From Parietichytrium sp. I65-24A (lineage: Eukaryota; Sar; Bigyra; Thraustochytrida; Thraustochytriidae), in NCBI GenBank assembly GCA_012862575.1, contig BLSF01000023.1, forward strand, positions 1 to 64,000: a stretch of 64,000 bases of DNA, written 5' to 3'. The notes beneath the pieces were generated by a model, which was given only the letters and a program-made list of their open reading frames with translations, searched no databases and was not told the DNA's origin. The translations under genes were made by a program, and so were the position numbers. Positions 51,625-60,941 of this stretch are shown in pieces; position 1 is the first letter of the stretch; every line of letters begins with the position of its first letter.

Positions 51625-52807
51625 AGAATTGTGCGTGTGTACCCAGCACTAGTACCGAGAGCGAGTGCTACTCGTTGCTCGTAGCTCGTTGCTGACATTG
51701 GTGACTGTGAGAACCTGCAATCACTGTAAAAGCAATCACTGTGAGTGAGTGAGTGAGTGAGCGAGTGCCACTCACAATCTTGTATCTGACTCTCGTCTTC
51801 GTCAGCATGTGTGGCTAAGGTTAGCTGCATCAGTGGCAGATAGCTTGTTGTTTGTGTTTCGCTGTACCGAGTAGCGAGGTTTGTTTTTAAATTCACCTAA
51901 ATAACAATGCAAATTAAAATTACGAATGCGATAAATAAAAGACAGAAGAAAAGAAAATCAAGTAGGCCCTGTTGTTCACAAACGTTCAGAATTCACAGGA
52001 GAAAACAAGACACTGCGCACGAACTCGAAGAAGATTGCACATGGCGCACAAGGCACGATACCACTCTCAGCGAACCGACTAATCTAGCCCTACCCCTCTT
52101 CGCACAACATCTCAAGCATAGAGTAGATCGTTCAGCGCTCTCCGTATTGGAGGGTAGCACCTGGACAATTCGCGGCTTCTCTTGGGTGTTCCCTTTAACT
52201 GGATGTAGCCGAGGTAGGTACGAGGACTAGAGTGCATGTAGAACAGGGATAGGAGCAGAGGCTATGGTGCATAGGAAACAGTGATGACTTTGCTAGAATG
52301 GGATATGTACTAATCGTGTAGTGATGACTATTGATTTCTGATCCTCCTTCCTTTTTCGTCTCTTCTGGGTCTTTCCACATGACTTCACTCTCTTTTCCTT
52401 CCGTCTTAGGAGTCTTACATGATATTGTAATAATCATTATCCACGTGATACTCTGTTGTCTTAGAAAGGACTGCGTTTCCCTCACAGAGGTGCGACTAAT
52501 CAAACAATAAGTATCCGTAATAGAGCCGCAAGATATAAATCGTTTCCTCACAGCAGTGAGCAGTCGCTCTTACTGCCTGCGCTCTATCCACTTACTCATT
52601 CTGTTATCAATGCACTACCTCCCTCACAGCAAGCTCCTCTCACACAGACGGTAGACACCTCTACCGCCATCTAATCGTGGGCAAAAAAAATCAAAGCCAC
52701 CGCGACGCTATCCGCCAGCTACCCCAATCCTTGACAAGATCAGGGAGGGCGAGGTTAAGGACTCAAAAGAATAACAAGCCTAGCGGGTGCTACGGCCCTT
52801 GCTAGAA

Positions 52808-53333
52808 GAGAGATAGAGAGACAGAGAGAGGTTGAGAGAGGGGAAAGAAGGAGGGAAAGAGAAAGAGAGAGAGAGAGAGAGAGAGGAGCCGCATGAAAGA
52901 AAGAAAGAAAGAAAGAAAGAGAAAGAGAAAGGAAGAAGGACACGAGGACAGAAGGACACGCCAGTCATACGTCCAGTCGCTCTCTGTGCCGTCCGCGTAC
53001 CCCTTCGCGGAACCCAACGCTTCGGTTCTTCGGTTCCTCGGTTCCCGCGCCACCCCTTCTCCCGCGCGCGCTTGTGTCCTCGCGCCTCCGCGACGTTGGG
53101 CGCTCGCTATATCCTTCGCCTAGCGCCGTCTAACCCCGTCCCTCCCTCCCTCCCTCCCTCCCTCCTCCTCACCGTCCTCCCCCTTCTCTCTCCCGCGGCG
53201 TACGTCTGCGGACACTGAAAAGGTGCGCGGCGCGCCCTGTTGGGCAGAGAGAAGGAGAGCAGCTGGCGTAACGTGGGGCTCGTCAAGAGAGCTCTCGATC
53301 GAGGGGGATAGAAGAGCAGGACAGAGAGAGAGA

Positions 53334-53365
<32 letters not shown>

Positions 53366-53455
53366 AGAGTCGGAAAGTATATAGAGAATATTGAGGACAG
53401 GCAAAGACGGGAGACAGATAGACAGACAGGCAGACAGACAGGGAGACAGGGAGAG
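52808..53455. repeat. complex purine-rich microsatellite region
   Basis: GA-rich DNA (52808-52930) with (GAAA)n at 52895-52920, a (CCCT)n pyrimidine tract at 53138-53164, GA/GATA repeats (53314-53362) and GACA/GGCA repeats (53408-53452). It precedes the two-RRM gene and lies mostly with purines on that gene's coding strand. Repetitive Leu/Ser open frames on the minus strand across it are artefacts. Confidence 0.85.
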
Positions 53456-53531
53456 ACGGAGATAAAATAGAAGAGAGAGAGGTAGTGTATTAGGGAGGGT
53501 AGAAAGAGCAGGTAGTTTAGGCAGGTAGTGC

Positions 53532-53552
53532 ATGTTTGAACAGAATGAATAG
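53532..53552 (+). promoter_or_regulatory. upstream ORF overlapping the RRM gene start
   Basis: An ATG at 53532 opens a six-codon frame (MFEQNE) that ends at TAG 53550-53552, overlapping the main ATG at 53545 in a different frame. If in the transcript, it would reduce or regulate initiation at the main start. Confidence 0.4.
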
Positions 53553-56400
53553 AGAAGGGCGGAGCGCGAGTCAACACACGCGCTCGTCGCCGAAAGCAGG
53601 GATGAGCGCCACGGCGAAAGCCCGATCAGGGTCAGTTTGCGAGAGCTCGTCACCGACGCAGACTTGCAAGCTGTTTATCGGAGGGTTATCATATGACACA
53701 ACGGACGAGTCGCTGCAGAGCTATTTCCAGGACTACGGCGAAGTAGAGACCGCTGTAGTGCTGCGGGATCCCACCACCCTGCGGTCCAGGGGGTTCGGCT
53801 TCGTAACGTTCACGTCGCTCAAAGCTGCCAATGACGTGGTGTCGCACACTCGCCATCTCATCGACGGCAGGAAGGTGGAGGCAAAGTTCGCCGTGCCGCG
53901 CTCGGCCACCATGCCAAACATCAGCGCCACTGGGGCACTCTCGCCGTCGGCTTCCAGCGGGTCGGGCCAGGGCGTCGGAAATGGGAACGGCAAAAGTAAG
54001 GGAGGCGCAACGCGAAAGTCCAGAGGCGCCAGCGTCGCCAGCAAAGACGGAAGCTTCAGCGGCGGACCCTCAGCCTCGCTAAACGAAGCGGTGAAGGCAA
54101 CATCTTCTCCTGTATCATCCGTGCGGCAGTCGCCCGCAATGTCCTATGCCGCCTCCGCAAGCTTACCCTATAGCGCCGCGCTCACCGGGGCGCCGACGAT
54201 TTCCACGAGCGCGGCAACTTCTGTAACACCTAATTTTGCTACTATTGCTTCTGGGGGAGTTGCTTCCCCTCCACCGATGCTCTCACAAGCTCCTTCTCAC
54301 AAGTCCAGCGGCGATATGTCGGACGTGTCCGGCGTCATGAGCGTGAGGAGTGACAGTTTTGCGAGCGAAGATCTTACCCATGTGCATATCCCCGGTTCTA
54401 TTGGCTCTCATGGGAGCAGCATGGACGACACATATTCTGTCAATAAACCAGCTGGGGACGGCTTAGACGCTGATCATCAGCAGCAACCAGTTAGGAAGAG
54501 TAGAACGTCAAGTACCGTCAGCAAAAACGGCTCAGGAAAATTTTCACCAAGGGGCTCGGGGTCCGGAGGAGCTGCCGATGACGTTTCACGCCAAAAGACC
54601 GCCGGATCTAAGAGCCTAGGCGGGGGCATCATATCGAACAAAATATTTGTAGGGGGGCTCTTGTATGCTACTGGCCATGGTAAGTTTTATGATTTGGGCC
54701 ACTCTTCCAGGATAGATTGTGGCGCTTTACCTTGCTAACCGACAACTACCCGGAACGCAGAATCTCTCCGAGGCTTTTTCGAGTCTTTCGGTCCGGTTGA
54801 CACCGCTGAGGTTATTTACAACAGGGATACGAAGAAGTCAAGGGGGTTTGGTTTTGTGGTGTTTCAGAACCATGAATCCGTGACCAAGGTCCTTGCCGAA
54901 CAGGATGAAAAGACGCACGTCATTGACGGAAAACAGGTCGAGGTGAAGCGCTGCGTCGCGCGGCAAGAGAGTTCGTCCAAGTCGTCGGACGCCTCCTCTG
55001 TGTCTCCCACCGGAAAGCCGATGAGGCAGGGCCAACAGACTTTGCAGCAGTCCCAATCCACCCCAGCGGGCTCGTCATCTGCCTCGCAGCAAAAGCCCGC
55101 TGTTCGAAGATCACAAAGCGTGATCGAGGAAGAGAAGGACCAAATCAACGGCGGAAAGACGCAATCTGGGCAGAACCAGTGGTCTAAGAAGCCAACAATC
55201 ATCAGTTTTGCAACTGCCGCGGCTGGCGGGCCTAACGGCGAGTCAAACGGTAGCACTTTTGACGGCAGCATGTACTCGGATGAGTACTTGGACTCTGCAG
55301 GCTCAGACTCTAGGAAACTTTCTGGCGACGATCTTGACGCTGAGTACGGGTACCACGACTCAAGACGCGCAGACTCTCACGGGGGAACGGCCGATGGCAG
55401 GCATGGCCATCCTCAACTCAGCGTCATCCCGCCGGACAGCAGGGACCACGTGTTTGGTAGGCTTGACAGCCAAGGAAGCATTGACGTTTCCAGCCAGGAT
55501 GGCGTCTATCTCTCTCCTTCTCACAGGCACCAAAGCTTCAGCAAGTCCCAGAGCGGGGACGAGTTTAACATGGAGGACCAGTTCAATGAAGACGACATCC
55601 CTTCGTATCGAATGGAGCGCACCGCTTCTTCCGCTTCTTCCTCGTCTACAACCTATTACCCGTCGTACCATACGCCCTCATCACCGAGTATGCACCAGTC
55701 TCCGTTTCAGCCTAACGCATTCAGCCCTCGCGGCTCGCACGGTGAGCAAGTGGCGCCTTTCATGTCTTTGACAAGCCCTGTTGCCATCGAAGGACGTGGC
55801 TCCCCCCTCCCTTCCATTAGCCTAGATTCATTCAACAAAGCAGCACTGGGTTCGCCCTCGGTCCGTGCAGCCTCTCCAGGACCTGTTGTAGATACATCTG
55901 GCATTTGGGGCAGTAGTTCTCTCACCACACCAACACATGCCGGGCTCAGTTCGTCTACATCGGTTGGGAATGGGACTTTCTCGTTCGAAGGAGTCAACTC
56001 GCCGAGGCACCATTCCAACAGTTTGCATATAGATGCCTTCTCTGGAATGAACCTCAATGACGATATCAGCTCTCCTATGGTTTCGCCAGCGCATTCCCAC
56101 TCTCACTCTCATTCCCACGAGAACTCGGCCATGGAGCCAATGCGCTCGCCAATCAAAATGAGCAACATGGGATCCCATCATAATTCGATCCACCCGTTGG
56201 CATCACCAATGTCAACGGCTTCCGCCCCCGCGTTTGGAAGCTCCGGAGGGGACTTTTCTATGTTTCCCATGAATTTTGCATCGACACCATCCCATGGCTC
56301 CAGCACTCATGGCCACAACCAACACCAACTCTATCAGCAACAACATGGATTCCAGCATCCCAGCGCTCATCGCGGAAGCTATTTCGAAGATCATGAGTAG
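53545..56400 (+). CDS. two-RRM RNA-binding protein (Musashi/hnRNP type) with a long disordered tail
   Basis: Exons 53545-54679 and 54761-56400 are joined by an 81-bp GTAAGT...CAG intron that splits RRM2. The product is 924 residues. RRM1 (about residues 42-115) has RNP2 KLFIGGLSY and RNP1 RGFGFVTF. RRM2 (about 365-440) has KIFVGGLLYATGHESLRGFF across the junction and RNP1 RGFGFVVF. The spacing of RNPs is as in Musashi/DAZAP1 proteins, but the two RRMs are separated by about 250 low-complexity residues rather than a short linker. The C-terminal part of about 480 residues is Ser, Gly, His and Gln-rich and probably phase-separating. Role in mRNA control is inferred. The frame begins at a TTG; the first in-frame ATG is 53545, and a second Met (MSATAKA) is an alternative that avoids the upstream ORF. 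Confidence 0.92.
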
Positions 56401-57128
56401 CATGCTCTCTCGCAATTGCTGCGTGTCGATCGAGGTGGGGGTCTTGACAGCTTTATCAGCCCGACGCGGCTTGGGTCCAACCCGTTCGTTTTTTGTTGGT
56501 GCTGGACGGGCATTAAGCTCACAAGCACCGTAGGTACTTCTTCTTTCTCTCATTCATTCCCGAGAATTCTCTTTTTAAAAGAAAAGCAATCTTTTGGAAA
56601 GCTGTTTTGTAAATTTCGAAAACCGTTCCGTTGCTTCTGTGTGCAAAGAAGCGCACACCAAGGCATCTGGCTCTTTTGACACCCGCATTCTTAATGTTCT
56701 GTTGAATTTCGAAATCCGTTCCAAGTATTATATTATTTTAAAAACACAAATACGGTCAACACACGGGCATGTGCGCAGCTGGCTGGTCGAACAATCATAA
56801 AGAAATCTCTTGACTATGATTGCAAATCTCATCTCCTCGTGCCTTACTTTGCGCACAACAAAACTGAGATAGCAGTGTTCGTCCAGCGATTCGCGGCAGG
56901 AGCCAAAGTCAACCGCCTTCCTGGAGAAGAAAAAGTTAAAGGTCACTCTGGCACACGAGGGGGTCTTGGAGTACTTCCTTTCAGCCAGTATTTTATTTGT
57001 AGTCCCAGGGCAAGGATTGTCGGTCAGGTAGGTGTATAAAGGTCACGTCAAGGTATCAAAAGCACATGGAAACACATCGAGCACATGGAACTCTGTGGGA
57101 CTCGCTCCGCAAGTGGAATACACTAGAG
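56401..57128. other. convergent 3' region of the RRM and PP2C genes
   Basis: No gene is seen in this 728-bp stretch. The centre is AT-rich (56730-56760). It probably contains both 3' untranslated regions. Confidence 0.6.
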
Positions 57129-58430
57129 CTACTCTCCCAGGGCGACAATAATACAGGTGGAGTCGTCGACGACTTCCTCCATGGCGTTCCACTTCGCCAC
57201 AGAAGCTTTGATTACCTCTACGCTCGCGTCTCTCGCGGCTTCTGCTGGTGGTTTTTTAGCCATGTGTTTTCCCACAATTTTGACCACCTCCGCTGAAGAG
57301 AGAAACTCCCAAACACCGTCAGTGGCAAGGATGAGGAACTTCTCACTCCCTGTGAGCCTCGTCACGGTGATATCCGGCTCCGCGAAAACGCCTACCATTT
57401 CCGCGGCAATGTCGCCAAAAGAACGGGCCATAGCGAGCCCTGGCATGTCAACGTCTTTTTGCCAGACGCGAGGCACACCCCACTCAAACACGCGCCCGCC
57501 ATTTCTCTGAATTCTTGCGAGCTCGTTTGGAAGCTCTGGTTTCTGATCGATGGAGAGGTCCACGGCCTCCAACTTGCCATTGGAGCCGATTCTTCCGAGC
57601 ACTGCTCGGCTGTCCCCAACGTTCGCCACGTAGAGCAGGTCCTTCTTGACCACTGCAAGGATTCCAGTCGATCCGCTGACGTAGGCATCGATGTGGCTGG
57701 TAGAGAGTTTGTGATTGGCCTCCACACAACCGTTGTGCAAGATACGCTTGATTTCGACTTCGTCCTGGCAGGCCTTGCGGCCGAGGCCCATCTCTCTCCA
57801 TATGGTCACAAGTTTTTCCCTGATGTAGTTGGACGCAAGTGCGCCGTTTGGGCCGTGTCCGTCGAAAACGCAGGCCACAAAGCACTCATCGTCGCGGTCA
57901 AGACCGTCGTGGACGCAATAGGTGTCCTGGTTCTCCTTTTGGCGCTTTGCGGGGTCGTTTCCCGGCCTGGTGACGCACGAGTAGGTCAATCCCAGCGGGG
58001 CGTACTTGCCATTCTCGCCAAAGGCGCCGTTACCAATGTCTACACCCGGGTCCGGAAGAGAGCTACTCCCGCTCTGAGGTGCGAGCGTAATCGCCATTGA
58101 CTGTGGCCGGTTTCGACCGCCTTTGCGCGGGTCCTGGTGGTTGGACCGCATGATGCTCAGGCGACGGCGGTCCGCATTGACCTCGGCAACCACCTCTTCG
58201 ACATCCAGGGCCTCCATGTTGGCGTTCTCCTTGTCATTCGAGTCGGTCTCTTTCCCTTCGCTCTCTCCGTCGAGCCGGATCGTTGTGTTGGCCATCATCT
58301 CCTGGGCCTCGTGCGCATCGCAGGCCCCGTTTTCGTTAGCGAAGATGGCCAGCTCCTTCTTCTTGACGCTGTGGTCCACGTCCTTCCTGGACACCACGGC
58401 GCGCGGGTACTTTGCTTGCGTGCAGCCCAT
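57129..58430 (-). CDS. PP2C-type protein phosphatase, predicted N-myristoylated
   Basis: This is a metal-dependent Ser/Thr phosphatase of 433 residues. PP2C motifs are complete: ENQDTYC, VACVFDGHGPNG, SGSTGILAVV, LLYVANVGDSRAVLG, GLAMARSFGDI, FLILATDGVWEFLSS and DDSTCIIVAL. The metal-binding Asp residues in DGHG, TDGVW and DDS are present. I start at the ATG giving MGCTQAKYP, because Gly2 and Cys3 form a myristoylation and palmitoylation signal as in many plant-type PP2Cs. That would place the enzyme at membranes. The frame remains open upstream with another ATG at 58817 that would add 129 residues and bury this signal. That extension is low in family resemblance. An acidic N-terminal insert (residues 45-80) precedes the catalytic domain. 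Confidence 0.9.
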   Translation of the reverse strand: MGCTQAKYPRAVVSRKDVDHSVKKKELAIFANENGACDAHEAQEMMANTTIRLDGESEGKETDSNDKENANMEALDVEEVVAEVNADRRRLSIMRSNHQDPRKGGRNRPQSMAITLAPQSGSSSLPDPGVDIGNGAFGENGKYAPLGLTYSCVTRPGNDPAKRQKENQDTYCVHDGLDRDDECFVACVFDGHGPNGALASNYIREKLVTIWREMGLGRKACQDEVEIKRILHNGCVEANHKLSTSHIDAYVSGSTGILAVVKKDLLYVANVGDSRAVLGRIGSNGKLEAVDLSIDQKPELPNELARIQRNGGRVFEWGVPRVWQKDVDMPGLAMARSFGDIAAEMVGVFAEPDITVTRLTGSEKFLILATDGVWEFLSSAEVVKIVGKHMAKKPPAEAARDASVEVIKASVAKWNAMEEVVDDSTCIIVALGE

Positions 58431-58892
58431 GGTGACGAGGTCGCGGGCTCTACTCGTGCTTTCGCGCCTGAGGGGACGGAGAGTCAGAGGAATAGAAGCA
58501 GGACTGGCGGTCGGAAACGGTGACAGATGTTCTATTCGGTTTTGCAGGAGATCTTGGCGGATCGTGGCGAACAGGTAGCCAAATGGCCCAGCCGCGTCTG
58601 AAACGGTAGGCAAAGGTTGAAATTGGAGCCCGTTGGCCGTCTGCACGAGCCCTTCAACTGCAGCAAGCCTGCGTGATTGACCGTTCCAAGTCAGCTTGTG
58701 TAGAGAGGTCGAACTCGGCAACTCTTCCAGCGCCGCTGTTACACTTTTCTGCGCTCTTCCTCCTTCCCCTATCACCTTTCGGACCTTCTGCAGACCTCCA
58801 CTCGCCTTCCACACCATCACGCCTTACTCCCTACTCCCTACCCACTACGACTTTCTTCTTTCTTCCTTCCTCTTCTTTGGCCCTTTTCCACG

Positions 58893-58920
58893 CTTTACAC
58901 TTTCCACTTTCCACTTTCCA
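58893..58920. repeat. heptamer array (CTTTCCA)4
   Basis: One CTTTACA and three CTTTCCA units occur in tandem. Nearby 58825-58838 has two TACTCCC units. Both lie 5' of the PP2C gene and are purine-rich on its coding strand. Confidence 0.85.
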
Positions 58921-58957
58921 CACTCGACTTGAGCTGACTGACACTGCCACTGCGAGT

Positions 58958-58988
<31 letters not shown>

Positions 58989-59133
58989 TAGACTTGCGTT
59001 GTGGTCGTTGACTTGACTCACAGTCAGTACCATCCTGAGTGCTATACTTAGTGAGTACTGAGTACCGTCACCGTCAATGTCACCGGTACTCTGGCGAGAG
59101 AGGGCAGCCAATCTTGATCTTGGCTCTCTCCAT

Positions 59134-59186
59134 CAAACAAACAAACAAACAAACAAACAAACAGACAGACAAACAAACAAACAAAT
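59134..59186. repeat. tetramer microsatellite (CAAA/CAGA)n
   Basis: About 13 tetramer units of CAAA with a short CAGA interruption, in intergenic DNA. Confidence 0.95.
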
Positions 59187-60941
59187 AAAAAGAGAAAGAA
59201 AACAGCAAACCAAGAAGCAAACGATCCAATAAACATATATATCAAACAAGCAACTTGACAACTTGACAGTGACCTTGGACGAAAAAAAGGGAGCTCTCAT
59301 TCATATGTAAACCTCTCGCCCTCCTGGCAGGAAGATTGAGATTGAGGTTGAGGTTGGGGTTGGGTTGAGATGGAGGTTGAGAGGGCAGGAGGATGTCAAA
59401 GGGAGACAAGACAGTCAGAACAATCAGGTCAGTGAGTCAGTCACTCCTTCGCACACATGTCACAGGCTCGCTGCAGTCGCGGAAATAGAGATACATTAGA
59501 TAAACAAAGCGAGACAGAGAGTCAGAGAGAAGGACATTGGCTCATTTGGCTCATTTGGATCATTTGGCATATCAGTGACGGACCGGATCAACAGCCATAT
59601 TTGCATGATCGATAATCAACTGCTCGCCTCGTTGCAATGACATAGCCGCGATGAATAATGCACGGCTCGGGCAATGCTACGCTACCAACGAGCGAGCGAT
59701 GGACGATGATGGGAGATAATTGACGATGTGGCGTGGGCGTCAAAGTTGGCTATGAACAATCAACGAACCAACTAACTAACTGCCTCTCTGTGCTTCAAGC
59801 TCATGCAGACCCTGAGCACTGGGAAAGGAGCGTTCCTCGACATTGGCTTCTCTCTCCTCTGTTTCGCGTGTTTCATGTCCCGACTCAAAAAAAATGCGCA
59901 ACTACCTTAGCCGACACTCTGTACAACTCTGTACGGAGCCAACGGCGTCAACGTACACAAAGCAGGCCGGCTTAGGCGCTCATACTCCTTTGCTTAGCTC
60001 CGCGAAAGACGGCAAGCGTGGCTCCAACGAGTAGGGAATAGCCATCCTTTGTTTCTTCTTCTTCCTCCTTTTCTTCCTTCCTTCCTTTCCCCCGTCCGCG
60101 GTCTGGTCTCCCTTATAACGTCTTGCACGTTAGTAGAGCGGCGGTGACGGACAAATTCAAACATGTAAATTCCCTTTCACAAAACTTCACGTTCTTCAAG
60201 GGCACGCTTGAATGGATTTGGCAGGAGCTAGGTACTAGTACCGGGTGGCTGATGTGTCTGCTCCGGCTGTTCTGCTAGAAAGGGTTGCAATGATCGATGG
60301 TCCGCCGTACCGTGCACTTATTTCTGTGTCTCCTTTCGACGTCTTTCACACTGTCAATCAGTTCTCGACGTAGGCTGTTTGCAGCTTAGCGGTACTCAGC
60401 ATCGGTTTGGCAGTTTTGCCGCGACCAAAGGAAGTTTGAACTGAAATAGACGCGCTTCAAGTCATCCGCCTCCAATCGCTCTGCGCCGAATGGTGGTCAA
60501 CTGCATAGTATACTTGTGTTTAAACGAGTATCCCGCTTTGTTGTGTGTTTTAAATATGTAAAGTCAGGCGTTTATTGCCATCTGAAACCATGAATTTATT
60601 TATCTGCTCGTGCTTCGCTTGTCAGGCCAAGACTGATGTGTAAAAGGTGCTGTCTTGTGCTGTTATTTTCTATTCTGTATACTTAAGTTGCCCCTTCCGC
60701 CATTTTTGTTTCATTCATTCATTCACACTGGTCTTTGCTCGACTCCACAGCGCTCGAAACCTTAGGTTAACTTAGATGAGCGCATAGAGCTCCACCGGAT
60801 ATGTTGACTCCCGGGAGGTGGTTAAAATTGATCGATCGCTCAGCAGCCTCGCCAGGGACTAGGGAGGCTTGGTACAGGGCCGGCCTGATTCGAACGATGT
60901 GCAACATATTGTAAGGGGATAAGACAGCTTGACAGAGAACA

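Larger units (their letters stand above)
50283..53544. other. 3.3-kb interval without a supported gene
   Basis: This is the largest gene-free stretch. It has a nonamer repeat (CAGTTGCGT)3 at 50443-50469, a heptamer array at 51604-51624 and (GTGA)5 at 51741-51760. From about 52800 purine-rich microsatellites of GA, GAAA, GATA and GACA type form the leader of the next gene, interrupted by a (CCCT)n tract. Open frames at 50583-50906 and 52195-52551 have no family resemblance. Confidence 0.55.
58431..60941. other. 2.5-kb interval upstream of PP2C
   Basis: No further gene is supported. It holds heptamer repeats (58825-58838 and 58893-58920), a GA tract (58957-58988), the 16-bp motif ACTCACAGTCAGTACC (59016-59031) and a CAAA tetramer repeat (59134-59186). 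A GGTTGA-like hexamer region (59336-59380) and a nonamer (YTCATTTGG)3 at 59541-59567 follow. The PP2C leader lies at the low end, where the minus strand is purine-rich. Confidence 0.55.

Noticed and set aside
52755-53653. Leu/Ser-rich minus-strand frames resembling membrane proteins
   Set aside because: They are produced by GA, GATA and GACA microsatellites read in antisense.
60860-60920. Possible tRNA B-box (GATTCGAAC)
   Set aside because: The flanks do not fold into an acceptor and anticodon arm; a single short match is expected by chance.
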